Positions 47,065-57,073 of a stretch of 64,000 bases of DNA are shown here, piece by piece (positions within the stretch are counted from its first letter, which is position 1; the number at the start of each line of letters is the position of its first letter). The stretch comes from Caballeronia cordobensis. Its GTDB lineage: Bacteria > Pseudomonadota > Gammaproteobacteria > Burkholderiales > Burkholderiaceae. Where the stretch lies: the NCBI RefSeq assembly GCF_001544575.2, contig NZ_FCNY02000001.1:558001-622000 (forward strand). The letters run 5' to 3'. A program made the position numbers and the translations under genes. Below the pieces are notes generated by a model. It worked only from the letters and a program-made list of their open reading frames with translations. It was not told where the DNA came from and made no database searches.

Positions 47065-47841
47065 CTACGCGAGCGGCACTTCCGGTTTCGACGCCGAGCG
47101 CGTGCCCGGTAGCGCCGCGTTGCTCGCTCCGCGATACGTGAAGACGAGCGAGAACTTCACCTGATCGGTGAGGTTCTTGCCGGCGGAGTGCAGCGTGTTG
47201 CAATGGAAGAACACGACGTCGCCCGCTTCCAGTTCGGGCGATACCGCCGTGCGGATCAGCGCGGCGTTCTCGGGCAGGTCCGAACGGAAGAATTTGGCGG
47301 CGTCGAAACGATCCGACGTGAACGGCAGCTTGTGCGACGCGGGCACGAACCACAGCGCGCCGTTGTCCACCGTCTCGTTGCCGAGCGCGAGCCACGCGGA
47401 GACGAGGTCGTCGCGCTCGAACGCCCAGTACCGCACGTCGCGATGCCAGCCGGTCAGACTGCCGTAGGCCGGATGCTTCGTCATCATGCAGTTGTGATGC
47501 GCGCGCGACAGATACGGCGCTTCGCCGAAGTACAGCTCCATCCAGCCGCGCACCTCGGGCGAGGTCGCGAACTCCGCGAAGAGCGGATGCCGCGCATACG
47601 CGTCGAGCAGACGGCGCACAGTATGGCCGCCGGGCGCCTCCTTCGAGTCCGGCGCGCCAGGATATTTCAGATCGGCTTCGAACTCCACCGGCGCCGCGGC
47701 CTCGGCAAGCTGCTGGCGGGCCACTTCGCGCATCGCGTCGCGCCGCTCCTTCGGAACCAGCCCTTTCACGATCACGTAGCCTTTTTCGCGCAGTTCGTGA
47801 ACCTGATCTTTTTTCGATTTGAGCGTGTTTTGATCTGACAT
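47065..47841 (-). CDS. Phytanoyl-CoA dioxygenase (PhyH) family protein
   Basis: A 258-residue Fe(II)/2-oxoglutarate oxygenase. The metal triad is His-x-Asp in LTGWHRDVRYWAFERDD and His in VVFFHCNTLHSAGKNLTDQ, with an Arg in VFTYRGASN for 2-oxoglutarate. ALWFVPASHKLPF is typical of the family. The ATG at 47841 has GAGGAA upstream; 49 codons further upstream lack support. Substrate unknown. Convergent with the DUF3185 gene. Confidence 0.88.
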   Translation of the reverse strand: MSDQNTLKSKKDQVHELREKGYVIVKGLVPKERRDAMREVARQQLAEAAAPVEFEADLKYPGAPDSKEAPGGHTVRRLLDAYARHPLFAEFATSPEVRGWMELYFGEAPYLSRAHHNCMMTKHPAYGSLTGWHRDVRYWAFERDDLVSAWLALGNETVDNGALWFVPASHKLPFTSDRFDAAKFFRSDLPENAALIRTAVSPELEAGDVVFFHCNTLHSAGKNLTDQVKFSLVFTYRGASNAALPGTRSASKPEVPLA

Positions 47842-48153
47842 TTCAGTTCCTCGTCGGCGGCTTTCGAATGAACTCATGCCGGCGACGCTATATCCGGAAT
47901 TGGGGCGAATACGTGAATTGTAAATCCGATATCGCGCAAAGGCCCGCACGGCAACGCTTCGCCGATTATTTATCAGCATCCGCTTCATAAAACGGCAGGG
48001 AAAACGCGGACTTACCCCGGTAATGATGCTTGTGTAAATTGGCCGCGACAGTTCGGTGCAACTTGCTGAATCACTTCGAATCGAATGCCTTGATCGCTAT
48101 TTTTGAGACGACTATCGTCGAGTTTGCATCCACGCAACCGACCTCCCGCTGAC
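47842..48153. other. Divergent intergenic region
   Basis: About 310 bases upstream of the PhyH gene, moderately AT-rich; probably promoter DNA. No RNA or further gene recognised. Confidence 0.4.
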
Positions 48154-48504
48154 ATGAACCACCGAATCGCTATCGGCCTTACCCGCGCCGCTGCACGCGC
48201 GGCGCGTCCTGCCCGCCGCGGCATGATCCGCGCGCTGCGCCATCATTCCGCGCGTACGCAGGCGCTCACCGAGCAATTGAAGAACGTGCATCCGGTCGAC
48301 GGCATCCGGTCGTGGTTCCGCGGTTTCTTCTTCAACCTGCGCGTGCGCACGGCTTCGCGCCGCGTGTCGCTGCAGGCGCTGCTGCGCCGTCCGATGCAGT
48401 TGCGCGCGCCCGCGCCCAAGCCGAAATCCGCCGCGCTGACGAGCCGCCGCCCGCGCCGCCTGTCGACGAGCAGCGCCGGCTGGTACGCCTTCGCCGCGCG
48501 CTAA
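48154..48504 (+). CDS. Small very basic hypothetical protein
   Basis: About 116 residues from an ATG at 48154, unusually rich in Arg and Ala (ARAARPARRGMIRALRHHSA). A hydrophobic-aromatic patch SWFRGFFFNLRVRT lies in the middle. No ribosome site is clear. I recognise no family. The coding direction is opposite to both neighbours, and the gene overlaps the end of the next gene by four bases, so it may be a real nucleic-acid-binding protein or a shadow. Confidence 0.35.
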   Translation: MNHRIAIGLTRAAARAARPARRGMIRALRHHSARTQALTEQLKNVHPVDGIRSWFRGFFFNLRVRTASRRVSLQALLRRPMQLRAPAPKPKSAALTSRRPRRLSTSSAGWYAFAAR

Positions 48505-49580
48505 TCGAGCGTCGGATAATCGGTATAGCCGTGCTCGCCTCCGCCGTTGAGCGTGGACGGATCGGCTTCGGCGAGCGCCGCGTTCGATCTCAGCCGCTCC
48601 ACTAAATCCGGATTTGCGATGAACGCGCGGCCGAATGATACGGCATCGGCGTCGCCGCGTTCTATTCGCGCATTTGCTTCCTCCGCCGTGCCGCCCTCTC
48701 CCGACGCGACGATCGCGCTATCGCATGCATCGCGCAGGGCGTGGCGCAGCGCGTCGTCGGCATCCGCGAGATCCACGTAGGCAATGCCGATGCGCTTCAG
48801 TTCGCCCGCCAGATACGCTGACGACGCCAGCGCTTCGGCATCTTCGATATCCGCGCCGGTGAACGACGGCGACAGCCGAATGCCGGTGCGATGCGCGCCG
48901 ATCACGCCCGCCACCGCCTCCAGCACGTCGACCACAATCCTCATGCGGTTCTCGACGCTGCCGCCGTACGCGTCGGTGCGCCGGTTCGAGCCGGTCGCGA
49001 TGAACTGATGCAGCAGCCCGCCGTTCGCGGCGTCGATTTCGATCAGGTCGAAATCCGCGCGCACGGCGCGATGCGCGGCATCGACGAACTCAAGCAGGAC
49101 ATGCGCGATTTCGCCGGTTTCGAGCGCGCGCGGGTCGTCGGCGTCGATGAAACCGTGCGTGCCGTCGTCCAGCATCACGAGCACCTGCGCGTGTCGCGCG
49201 CGGATCGCGGACGGCGCGACGGGCGGCGAGCCGTCGTCGCGCAAGCGCCGGTGCGACAGGCGTCCCGCATGCGACAACAGCGCCGCGATGCGCCCGTGCC
49301 GCGCATGCACCGCACCGACGACGCTCTTCCAGCCCGCCGCCTGTGCGTCGGAATGGATGCCCGGCGCGGCCCAGCCGCCCTGACCTTGCCGCGAAACGTG
49401 CGCGGGCTCGGCCACGATCAGCCCGGCGCTCGCGCGCTGCGCATAGTAATGAGCGTTCATTTCGACGGGCACGTCGCCGGGTTGCGACGCGCGATGGCGC
49501 GCGAGCGGCGCCATCACGACGCGGTTGCGCAGTTCGAGATTGCAGATAGTGACGGGAGAAAGGAGCGTGTCGTACGACAT
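48501..49580 (-). CDS. Old Yellow Enzyme-type reductase with altered active site
   Basis: A 359-residue TIM-barrel ene-reductase: NLELRNRVVMAPLARHRASQ, VAEPAHVSRQGQGGWAAPGI, LLSHAGRLSHRRL, NRRTDAYGGSVENRMRIVVD and DADAVSFGRAFIANPDLVER (FMN phosphate loop). The substrate-binding signature, normally HxANGYL, reads DAANGGL here, so both the active-site His and the Tyr proton donor are replaced. Flavin binding looks intact but typical enone reduction may be altered. ATG at 49580; the frame beyond is a metK shadow. Confidence 0.88.
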   Translation of the reverse strand: MSYDTLLSPVTICNLELRNRVVMAPLARHRASQPGDVPVEMNAHYYAQRASAGLIVAEPAHVSRQGQGGWAAPGIHSDAQAAGWKSVVGAVHARHGRIAALLSHAGRLSHRRLRDDGSPPVAPSAIRARHAQVLVMLDDGTHGFIDADDPRALETGEIAHVLLEFVDAAHRAVRADFDLIEIDAANGGLLHQFIATGSNRRTDAYGGSVENRMRIVVDVLEAVAGVIGAHRTGIRLSPSFTGADIEDAEALASSAYLAGELKRIGIAYVDLADADDALRHALRDACDSAIVASGEGGTAEEANARIERGDADAVSFGRAFIANPDLVERLRSNAALAEADPSTLNGGGEHGYTDYPTLD

Positions 49581-49649
49581 GGCGGCTCCGCGCGATCGGT
49601 TGTGCCGATGCCCTATGCCGCAAGAAATGCGCCGCAAAAAATGCGCCGC

Positions 49650-49685
49650 AAAAAAAAACGGCAAGCGCGCGGCTTGCCGTTTTTC
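49650..49685. terminator. Bidirectional terminator after metK
   Basis: AACGGCAAGC and GCTTGCCGTT pair with A tracts before and T tracts after. On the minus strand it ends metK transcription ahead of the reductase gene. Confidence 0.88.
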
Positions 49686-49707
49686 TGATTGGCGACGAAC
49701 GTCGGCG

Positions 49708-50895
49708 TTAAGCGACGCTCGCGACCGGTTCCGTACCAGCCGCTTCCGCCAGGACAAGCGCCTTGTCGGTGGCTTCCCACGAGAATTCCGGCTCTTCGCG
49801 GCCAAAGTGGCCATACGCTGCCGTCTTTTCGTAGATCGGACGCAGCAGGTCGAGCATCTGAATGATGCCCTTCGGACGCAGATCGAAATGTTCGAGCACG
49901 AGCTTCGTGATCTCGGCATCCGACACGCGGCCCGTGCCGAACGTGTTGACCATCACGGAAGTCGGGCGCGCCACGCCGATAGCATACGAAACCTGGATCA
50001 GCGCACGCGAGGCGAGCCCCGCCGCGACGATGTTCTTCGCGACATAACGGCCAGCGTAGGCCGCCGAGCGGTCGACCTTCGACGGATCCTTGCCCGAGAA
50101 CGCGCCGCCGCCGTGCGGAGCCGCGCCGCCATACGTATCGACGATGATCTTGCGGCCCGTCAGACCGCAGTCGCCCTGCGGACCGCCAATGACGAAGCGG
50201 CCCGTCGGGTTCACCAGGAACTTGATGTCGCCCTTGATGAGATCCTTCGGCAGCGTCGGCTTGATGACTTCTTCGATCACCGCTTCGCGCAGTTGCGGCA
50301 GGTCGATATCCGGCGAATGCTGCGTGGAGAGCACGACCGTGTCGATCGAGTGCGCCTTGCCATCGACGTAACGCACCGTGACTTGCGACTTCGCGTCCGG
50401 GCGCAGCCACGGCAGACGGCCGTCGCGGCGCAGGTTCGCCTGGCGCTCGACGAGGCGGTGCGAAAGGTGGATCGGCAGCGGCATCAGCTCGGGCGTTTCA
50501 TCGCACGCGTAGCCGAACATCAGGCCCTGGTCGCCCGCGCCCTGATCGAGGTTGTCGTCATGCGCCTTGTTCACGCCTTGCGCGATATCCGGTGATTGCT
50601 TGTCGTAAGCGACGAGCACCGCGCAGCCGCGGTAATCGATGCCGAAGTCGGTGTTGTCGTAGCCGATGCGCTTGATGGTGTCGCGCGCGATCTGGATGTA
50701 ATCGACATTGGCCGTGGTCGTGATTTCGCCCGCGAGCACGACGAGACCGGTGTTGCAGAGCGTTTCCGCCGCGACGCGCGAATATTTGTCCTGCGACAGA
50801 ATGGCGTCGAGGATGGCGTCGGAGACTTGATCGGCGACCTTGTCCGGGTGGCCTTCGGAAACAGATTCGGAGGTAAAGAGATAGTCGTTCTTCAC
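49708..50895 (-). CDS. metK: S-adenosylmethionine synthetase
   Basis: A 395-residue Met[21 protein letters not shown] (ATP-binding), [36 protein letters not shown] and [20 protein letters not shown] (P-loop-like) are all intact. It makes SAM from methionine and ATP. The start is GTG, directly after TGGAGTCTGAAGC, whose GGAG is the ribosome site and part of a perfect hairpin in the leader. Divergent from lpxL. Confidence 0.97.
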   Translation of the reverse strand: MKNDYLFTSESVSEGHPDKVADQVSDAILDAILSQDKYSRVAAETLCNTGLVVLAGEITTTANVDYIQIARDTIKRIGYDNTDFGIDYRGCAVLVAYDKQSPDIAQGVNKAHDDNLDQGAGDQGLMFGYACDETPELMPLPIHLSHRLVERQANLRRDGRLPWLRPDAKSQVTVRYVDGKAHSIDTVVLSTQHSPDIDLPQLREAVIEEVIKPTLPKDLIKGDIKFLVNPTGRFVIGGPQGDCGLTGRKIIVDTYGGAAPHGGGAFSGKDPSKVDRSAAYAGRYVAKNIVAAGLASRALIQVSYAIGVARPTSVMVNTFGTGRVSDAEITKLVLEHFDLRPKGIIQMLDLLRPIYEKTAAYGHFGREEPEFSWEATDKALVLAEAAGTEPVASVA

Positions 50896-50959
50896 GCTTC
50901 AGACTCCAGTTGGTTACGGTTTTTATTCACGTAGCCGACTTCGTTTGGAGTCTGAAGCG
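50895..50959 (-). promoter_or_regulatory. metK leader hairpin covering the ribosome binding site
   Basis: CGCTTCAGACTCCA and TGGAGTCTGAAGCG pair as a perfect 14-bp stem with a 37-base loop. The 3' arm holds the GGAG ribosome site and touches the GTG start, so folding would block translation. A -10-like TATAAT lies at 51053-51058. I do not recognise a known SAM or SAH riboswitch core. Confidence 0.6.
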
Positions 50960-51138
50960 GCGACGCTTTAGCGGATACCTTCTCCGGTTGGCAGCTTCGT
51001 GCTGCCGGCCGGCTTCGCCCCGCAAGTTGTCCATTAACTCGGCGAAGGTTCTATTATACCGGCTTCCCTGAATTTCACAGAATCGACCCTTTTGGCTTAT
51101 CTGGTCCCGCATCGTTCATCCGCACGCCGGAGCCGCTC

Positions 51139-52023
51139 ATGCTAGGGCGCATCGGCATCGCGCTCGCCATCGGCTTTCTCAAGTTCCTGGCGCTCATTCC
51201 GTATGGCATCACCGCCCGTTTCGGCGACGGCCTCGGCTGGCTGCTCTATCAGATTCCGAGCCGCCGCAAGCGCATCGTGCATACGAATCTGAAACTGTGC
51301 TTCCCCGAGTGGAGCGACGAAAAGCGCGAGGACATCGCGCAGAAGCACTTCCGCCACGCGATCCGCAGTTACGTGGAGCGCAGCGTGCAATGGTTCGGCT
51401 CGGCGAAAAAGCTTGAAAAGCTGATCCAGCTGGACAGCGCTGTCGATCTCTCCGATCCCGATCTGCCGCCCACGCTCTTTCTCGGATTTCACTTCGTCGG
51501 CATCGAAGCGGGCTCGATCTTTCTCAATTACTCGCTGCACCGGCAGTGCGGCTCGCTGTATCAGCCGTTTTCGAATCCGCAGATCGAAGAACTCGCGAAG
51601 ACGCAGCGCGCCCGCTTCGGCGCCGACATGGCGAGCCGCGCCGACAGCGCGCGCATCGTGCTGCGCTGGCTGCGCGACCGCAAGCCGGTGATGCTCGGCG
51701 CGGACATGGATTACGGCATGCGCAACTCCACGTTCGTGCCGTTCTTTGGCATTCCCACCTGCACGCTGACGGCCGTCGGCCGGCTCGCGAAAACGGGCAA
51801 GGCGCAGCTCGTGCCGTTCATCGGCGAGGTGCTGCCGAACTACAAGGGGTATCGGCTGAAGATTTTCGAGCCGTGGGAGAACTACCCCACCGGCGACGAC
51901 GAAGCCGATGCGCGCCGCATGAACGCGTTTCTCGAAGAGCAGATTCCGCACATGCCGGAGCAATACTATTGGGTTCACAAGCGCTTCAAGACGCGGCCGC
52001 CCGGCGAGCCGGGGTTTTATTGA
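51139..52023 (+). CDS. lpxL: Lipid A acyltransferase (LpxL/HtrB family)
   Basis: A 294-residue inner-membrane lysophospholipid acyltransferase. An N-terminal hydrophobic segment ([20 protein letters not shown]) anchors it; the HX4E motif is HFVGIE in [36 protein letters not shown] closes the protein as in the family. It transfers a secondary acyl chain to Kdo2-lipid A. Upstream of dapF. Confidence 0.92.
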   Translation: MLGRIGIALAIGFLKFLALIPYGITARFGDGLGWLLYQIPSRRKRIVHTNLKLCFPEWSDEKREDIAQKHFRHAIRSYVERSVQWFGSAKKLEKLIQLDSAVDLSDPDLPPTLFLGFHFVGIEAGSIFLNYSLHRQCGSLYQPFSNPQIEELAKTQRARFGADMASRADSARIVLRWLRDRKPVMLGADMDYGMRNSTFVPFFGIPTCTLTAVGRLAKTGKAQLVPFIGEVLPNYKGYRLKIFEPWENYPTGDDEADARRMNAFLEEQIPHMPEQYYWVHKRFKTRPPGEPGFY

Positions 52024-52084
52024 GGCCCGATCGACGCGCAAGCGGCGCGAAATCCCGCGCCGCAGGTCACATACAATAGCGGCC

Positions 52085-52957
52085 ATGAAACTCAAATTCA
52101 CCAAGATGCAAGGCGCGGGCAACGACTTCGTCGTGCTCGACGGCTACTCGCAGGCGCTCGATCTCAGCGCGGAACAGGTGCGCGCGCTCGCGAACCGTCA
52201 TTTCGGCGTCGGCGCGGATCAACTGCTGCTCGTGGAAAAGCCGACGATCGAAGGCGTCGACTTCAAATACCGCATCTTCAATTGCGATGGCGGCGAGGTC
52301 GAGCACTGCGGCAACGGCGCGCGCTGCTTCGTGAAGTTCGTGCGCGATCGCGGTCTGACAAACGCGTCGAGCGTGCGCGTGCAGGTGCAAAACGGCGTCA
52401 TCACGCTGTCGGTGCAGGAGAACGGCGAAGTCGTCGTCGACATGAGCACGCCGGTGTTCGATCCGCCGCACGTCCCGTTCGACGCGCAAGCACTCGAAGG
52501 GCGTCGCCAAGGCCACGACACGCTCTGGCCGCTCGACGTGAGCGCAGAGACGCGCTGGATTTCGGCCGTCTCGATGGGCAATCCGCACGCCGTGCAGACC
52601 GTCGAAGACGTGGAAGCGTATCCGGTGCTGACCGAAGGTCCGCTGATCGAGCGTCACGCGCGCTTTCCGAAGCGCGTGAACGCGGGTTTCATGCAGATCG
52701 TCGATCGTCAGACGGTCAAGCTGCGCGTCTACGAGCGCGGCGCGGGCGAAACGCTCGCGTGCGGCACGGGCGCGTGCGCGGCGGTGGCCGCGGGCATCCG
52801 CCGCGGTCTGCTCGATTCGCCCGTGCGCGTTCATACGCACGGCGGCACGCTCACGATTTCCTGGGACGGCGCGCGCGACGAATCCGCCGCGCTTTTCATG
52901 GCCGGCCCCGCCGCGACCGTGTTCGAAGGCGAAATCGAGCTCGATCGCATCGTTTAA
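52085..52957 (+). CDS. dapF: Diaminopimelate epimerase
   Basis: A 290-residue DapF. The two catalytic cysteines are in [17 protein letters not shown] and [29 protein letters not shown] begins the N-terminal domain. It converts LL- to meso-diaminopimelate for lysine and peptidoglycan. Followed 16 bases later by the DUF484 gene, as in many proteobacteria. Confidence 0.97.
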   Translation: MKLKFTKMQGAGNDFVVLDGYSQALDLSAEQVRALANRHFGVGADQLLLVEKPTIEGVDFKYRIFNCDGGEVEHCGNGARCFVKFVRDRGLTNASSVRVQVQNGVITLSVQENGEVVVDMSTPVFDPPHVPFDAQALEGRRQGHDTLWPLDVSAETRWISAVSMGNPHAVQTVEDVEAYPVLTEGPLIERHARFPKRVNAGFMQIVDRQTVKLRVYERGAGETLACGTGACAAVAAGIRRGLLDSPVRVHTHGGTLTISWDGARDESAALFMAGPAATVFEGEIELDRIV

Positions 52958-52973
52958 ACGCAACCACGTCATC

Positions 52974-53693
52974 ATGAATCCACGCGAAGTCGCCGACTAC
53001 CTGCTCGACAACCCCGATTTCTTCGCCGAGCACGCGGAGCTGCTCGGCGCCATCCGGCTCTCGAATCCGCACGGCAAGGCGGCCGTGTCGCTGCAAGAGC
53101 GTCAGATGGAAATGCTGCGCGACAAGAACAAGCAGCTCGAACGCCGTCTCGCCGAACTGCTGCGCTACGGCCACGAAAACGACAGCATCTCGTCCAAGTT
53201 CAACCGCTGGACCGTGCGCGTGATCGCGCAGCGCGATCCGTACGCGCTGCCCGCGACGATCAGCAAAGGCCTGTGCGAAGTCTTCGACGTGCCGCATGCC
53301 GCGCTGCGCGTGTGGGATATCGACGAAGCGTATCGGCAGGCGGATTTCGCGCGTCAGGTCGGCGAGGAAGTGCGCATTTTCACGAGCAGCCTCGCCGCGC
53401 CGTATTGCGGCGTGAACACGGGCTTCGCGGCCGCGCAATGGCTGGGCGCCGCGAACTCGGCATCGGCGACGGTCGCGCCGAGCGATGGTCCGTCGGACAT
53501 CGATCGCAAGGTCGAGTCCGTTTCGCTGATCGCGCTGCGCGACCCGCAGGCCGGCCCGGATGCGCCGAGCTTCGGCCTGCTCGTGATGGGCTCGCCCGAT
53601 CCGCGCCGCTTTCACGACGGCATGGCGACCGACTTCCTCACGCAGATCGGCGCGCTCGCGAGCGCGGCGCTGTCGCGCCTGCTGCCGCACTGA
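52974..53693 (+). CDS. DUF484 family protein
   Basis: A 239-residue protein: VADYLLDNPDFFAEHAELLG, then ALRLSNPHGKAAVSLQERQM-type helices (coiled coil), a GAF-like domain (about 85-230) with QIGALASAALSRLLPH at the end. The family is almost always encoded between dapF and xerC, as here. Its function is not established. The stop overlaps the spacer of two bases before xerC. Confidence 0.9.
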   Translation: MNPREVADYLLDNPDFFAEHAELLGAIRLSNPHGKAAVSLQERQMEMLRDKNKQLERRLAELLRYGHENDSISSKFNRWTVRVIAQRDPYALPATISKGLCEVFDVPHAALRVWDIDEAYRQADFARQVGEEVRIFTSSLAAPYCGVNTGFAAAQWLGAANSASATVAPSDGPSDIDRKVESVSLIALRDPQAGPDAPSFGLLVMGSPDPRRFHDGMATDFLTQIGALASAALSRLLPH

Positions 53694-53695
53694 AC

Positions 53696-54637
53696 ATGAA
53701 CGCCGCCGCCGACGCCCCGAAGGTAGTGCCCTCCGCGGATGCGATCGCCGACTATCTCGCGATGCTGGAGCATCAGCGGCATCTGTCGGAGCATACGCTG
53801 CGCGGCTACACGCACGAACTCAGCGAACTGCGCGCGCTCGCGAAAGACCGTCCGCTCGAAACGCTGACCGCGACGGATATTCGCGGCGCGGTCGTGCGCG
53901 CGCACGCGGCGGGGTTGTCGTCGCGCTCGATCGCGCATCGGCTGTCGGCATGGCGCGCGTTTTATCGATGGCTCGCCGAGCGCATCGAGTTGCCGGCGAA
54001 TCCGGTCGCGACGGTGCGCGCGCCCAAGCGCGAGAAGACATTGCCGAAGGCGCTTTCCGTCGATCACGCGCAACAACTGATGGACGCGCCGCGCGCCGAT
54101 ACGACCGAAGGGCTGCGCGATCAGGCGATCCTCGAACTGTTCTATTCGTCGGGCTTGCGGCTCGCGGAACTGGTAAGCCTCGACGTTCGCCATTTCGAGA
54201 AATCGGTCAGCTGGCTCGATATCGAGAACGCCGAAGTTCACGTTCGCGGCAAAGGCAGCCGCGAGCGCAAGGTTCCGGTCGGCAGCAAGGCGATCGACGC
54301 ATTGCGCGCGTGGATCGCGGTGCGCGGCGAGTTCGTCAAGCTCGACGCCCAGGCGCTTTTCCTCTCGGTGCGCGGCAACCGCATGTCGCCCGGCGTGGTG
54401 CGCGAGCGCGTGAAACGGCTCGCGCTGCTGGCGGGCATTCCGTCGAACGTGCATCCCCACGTGCTGCGCCATTCGTTCGCCACGCACGTGCTGCAATCGA
54501 GCGGCGATCTGCGTGCGGTGCAGGAACTGCTCGGCCACGCGAGCATCACGGCCACGCAGGTGTACACCTCGCTCGATTTTCAACATCTCGCCCGCGTCTA
54601 CGATGCGGCGCACCCGCGCGCGAAAAAGCGCGATTAA
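53696..54637 (+). CDS. xerC: Tyrosine recombinase XerC
   Basis: A 313-residue recombinase. N-terminal SAM-like domain (LAMLEHQRHLSEHTLRGYTH), catalytic domain with Arg in YSSGLRLAELVSLDV, HPHVLRHSFATHVL (His, Arg), LGHASITATQVYT (His and nucleophilic Tyr). XerC with XerD resolves chromosome dimers at dif. ATG at 53696 chosen; the frame upstream is inside the DUF484 gene. Confidence 0.95.
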   Translation: MNAAADAPKVVPSADAIADYLAMLEHQRHLSEHTLRGYTHELSELRALAKDRPLETLTATDIRGAVVRAHAAGLSSRSIAHRLSAWRAFYRWLAERIELPANPVATVRAPKREKTLPKALSVDHAQQLMDAPRADTTEGLRDQAILELFYSSGLRLAELVSLDVRHFEKSVSWLDIENAEVHVRGKGSRERKVPVGSKAIDALRAWIAVRGEFVKLDAQALFLSVRGNRMSPGVVRERVKRLALLAGIPSNVHPHVLRHSFATHVLQSSGDLRAVQELLGHASITATQVYTSLDFQHLARVYDAAHPRAKKRD

Positions 54638-54688
54638 CTTGCGCGAGCGCCGTTTTCGGTCTGTCGTCGGCGCCGCTTCCGGATTGCA

Positions 54689-55888
54689 ATGAACACCATC
54701 ACGCTCAAACCGGCGAAGGACAAGTCGCTCGTTCGCCGCCATCCGTGGATTTACGCCAACGCCATCGCGCGCATCGACGGCGATCCCGCAGCGGGCGCGA
54801 CCGTCGTCGTGCGCGCCGCCGATGGGCGCTTTCTCGCGCGCGCCTCGTACAGTCCGCACTCGCAGATTCGCGCGCGCGTCTGGTCGTTCGACGAAGCCGA
54901 GCCGATCGATCACGCGTTCTTCAAGCGGCGCGTGCAGCGCGCGGTCGCGCACCGGCAGACGATGGTGAAAGGCACCGGCGCCACGCGTCTCGTCTTCGGC
55001 GAGGCGGACGGCCTGCCCGGCCTGATCGTCGATTACTACGTCGCGGACGACGGCACGCACGCGCAACTCGTCTGCCAGTTCATGGCGACGGGCGTCGAAG
55101 CGTGGAAAGAGGCCATCGTGCAGGCGCTGATTGCCGCGACCGGCTGCCCGAACGTCTACGAGCGCTCGGATGTCTCGATCCGCCAGAAGGAAGGCCTCGA
55201 ACAGACGACGGGCGTGCTCGCGGGCGACGCGCCGCCCGAGACGTTCATCGTGGACGAATGCGGCGTGCGGCATCACGTCGATGTGAGAAACGGCCACAAG
55301 ACGGGCTTTTACGTCGATCAGCGCGACAACCGCGTGCTCGTCGCGCAGTACGCCGCCGGCCGCGACGTGCTGAACTGCTTCTGCTACACGGGCGGTTTTT
55401 CGCTCGCCGCGTTGAAAGGCGGCGCGACGCGCGTCGTGTCCGTGGATTCGTCCGGCGATGCGCTCGCGCTCGCGCGCGAGAACGTCAAGGCGAACGGTTT
55501 CGACGCGGACAAAGCCGACTGGCTCGACGCCGATGCCTTCAAGACGCTGCGCCGCCTCTACGACGAAGGCCAGCGCTTCGACCTGATCGTGCTCGATCCG
55601 CCGAAGTTCGCGCCGTCGAAGGAAACCGTCGATCGCGCCGCGCGGGCGTACAAGGACATCAATCTGAGCGGTTTCAAGCTGCTGCGTCCGGGCGGGCTGC
55701 TCTTCACGTATTCGTGCTCAGGCGCGATCGATGCGGATCTGTTCCAGAAGATCGTCGCGGGCGCGGCGGCGGACGCGCGCGTCGATGCGCGGATTCTCAA
55801 GCGCCTCGGCGCGGGCGTCGATCATCCGCTGCTGACGGCGTTTCCGGAAGGCGAATACCTGAAAGGGCTGCTGTTGCAAATCGCGTGA
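54689..55888 (+). CDS. rlmI: 23S rRNA m5C1962 methyltransferase-like (RlmI)
   Basis: A 399-residue protein: N-terminal PUA domain (KDKSLVRRHPWIYANAIARI), a middle domain, and a Rossmann methyltransferase with KTGFYVDQRDNRVLVAQYA, LNCFCYTGGFSLAALKGGA and LIVLDPPKFAPSKETVDRA. The motif order matches RlmI, which methylates C1962 in 23S rRNA. In the same direction as the cobW gene. Confidence 0.92.
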   Translation: MNTITLKPAKDKSLVRRHPWIYANAIARIDGDPAAGATVVVRAADGRFLARASYSPHSQIRARVWSFDEAEPIDHAFFKRRVQRAVAHRQTMVKGTGATRLVFGEADGLPGLIVDYYVADDGTHAQLVCQFMATGVEAWKEAIVQALIAATGCPNVYERSDVSIRQKEGLEQTTGVLAGDAPPETFIVDECGVRHHVDVRNGHKTGFYVDQRDNRVLVAQYAAGRDVLNCFCYTGGFSLAALKGGATRVVSVDSSGDALALARENVKANGFDADKADWLDADAFKTLRRLYDEGQRFDLIVLDPPKFAPSKETVDRAARAYKDINLSGFKLLRPGGLLFTYSCSGAIDADLFQKIVAGAAADARVDARILKRLGAGVDHPLLTAFPEGEYLKGLLLQIA

Positions 55889-55996
55889 CCGGCCCAAAGT
55901 ACGCGGAATTCCCGCGCGAACGGCGCGAGCGGCACCGGCTTGACAAATATGTTTCAATAATCGATTCAGCGCACAGACAAGGACACAGGCGACACC

Positions 55997-57073
55997 ATGA
56001 TTCCCGTAACCATCCTGACCGGCTTTCTGGGCAGCGGCAAGACCACGCTGCTCAAGCGCATCCTGAACGAGCAGCACGGCATGAAGATCGCCGTGATCGA
56101 GAACGAGTTCGGCGAAGAGAACATCGACAACGAAATCCTCGTGCAGGAAACGAACGAGCAGATCATCCAGATGAGCAACGGCTGCATCTGCTGCACGATC
56201 CGCGGCGATCTGGCGCGCGCGCTCGAAGACCTCGCGAACCGCAACAAAGCGGGCACGCTCCAGTTCGACCGCGTGGTGATCGAAACGACCGGTCTCGCGA
56301 ATCCGGGCCCGGTCGCGCAGACGTTTTTCATGGACAACACCGTCGCTGACGAATTCCTGCTCGACGCGATCATCACCCTGGTCGACGCGAAACACGCCGA
56401 TTCGCAACTGGATCAGCACGAAGTCGTGCAACGTCAGGTCGGTTTCGCGGACCGCCTGTTCGTCACGAAGTCCGATCTCGTTTCCGCCGACGAACTCGAC
56501 GCGCTCAAGCATCGCCTGCTGCACATGAACCCGCGCGCGGCGATCAAGGTCGTGAATTTCGGCGATGCGGACATCAAGGAAATCTTCGATCTGCGCGGTT
56601 TCAACCTGAATTCGAAGCTCGAGATCGATCCGGATTTCCTCGCGGAAGACGATCACGATCACGACCATGCGCATGGCCACGACCATGAGCACGACCACGA
56701 TCATTCGACCTGCGGCCACGATCACAGTCATGATCACGAGCACGGACATCACCATCATCACGCGCATCACGACGACAAGATCAAGTCGTTCGTGTACCGC
56801 AGCGACAAGCCGTTCGATCCGAACCGCCTCGAAGATTTCCTCGGCGGCATTCTGCAGATCTATGGCGAGCGCCTCTTGCGCTACAAGGGCGTGCTTTACA
56901 TGAAGGGCGTCGATCGCAAGGTCGTGTTCCAGGGCGTGCATCAGATGATGGGCAGCGACCTGGCCGGCAAATGGATGCCGATCGAGAAGAAGAACAGCAA
57001 GATGGTGTTCATCGGCATCGAGCTGCCGAAAGACCTGATCACCGACGGACTCGACGCCTGCCTCGTGAAGTAA
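55997..57073 (+). CDS. CobW/COG0523 GTP-binding metal chaperone
   Basis: A 358-residue G3E GTPase: Walker A ILTGFLGSGKTTLLKRI, metal motif NGCICCTIRGDL (CxCC), Walker B-like VIETTGLANPGPVAQTF and guanine motif TKSD. A His-rich linker at about 218-257 alternates His with Asp/Glu and likely binds zinc or nickel. The C-terminal CobW_C domain follows. It may deliver metal under zinc limitation; the degenerate-finger dksA is adjacent. Confidence 0.93.
   Translation: MIPVTILTGFLGSGKTTLLKRILNEQHGMKIAVIENEFGEENIDNEILVQETNEQIIQMSNGCICCTIRGDLARALEDLANRNKAGTLQFDRVVIETTGLANPGPVAQTFFMDNTVADEFLLDAIITLVDAKHADSQLDQHEVVQRQVGFADRLFVTKSDLVSADELDALKHRLLHMNPRAAIKVVNFGDADIKEIFDLRGFNLNSKLEIDPDFLAEDDHDHDHAHGHDHEHDHDHSTCGHDHSHDHEHGHHHHHAHHDDKIKSFVYRSDKPFDPNRLEDFLGGILQIYGERLLRYKGVLYMKGVDRKVVFQGVHQMMGSDLAGKWMPIEKKNSKMVFIGIELPKDLITDGLDACLVK

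Noticed and set aside
49620-49650. Two tandem ATGCGCCGCAAAAA units as a regulatory repeat
   Set aside because: Only two copies next to a terminator; probably slippage of the A tract, with no further support.
56640-56780. His-codon-rich stretch in the cobW gene as a tandem DNA repeat
   Set aside because: It is irregular His/Asp/Glu coding sequence in frame, not a DNA repeat array.
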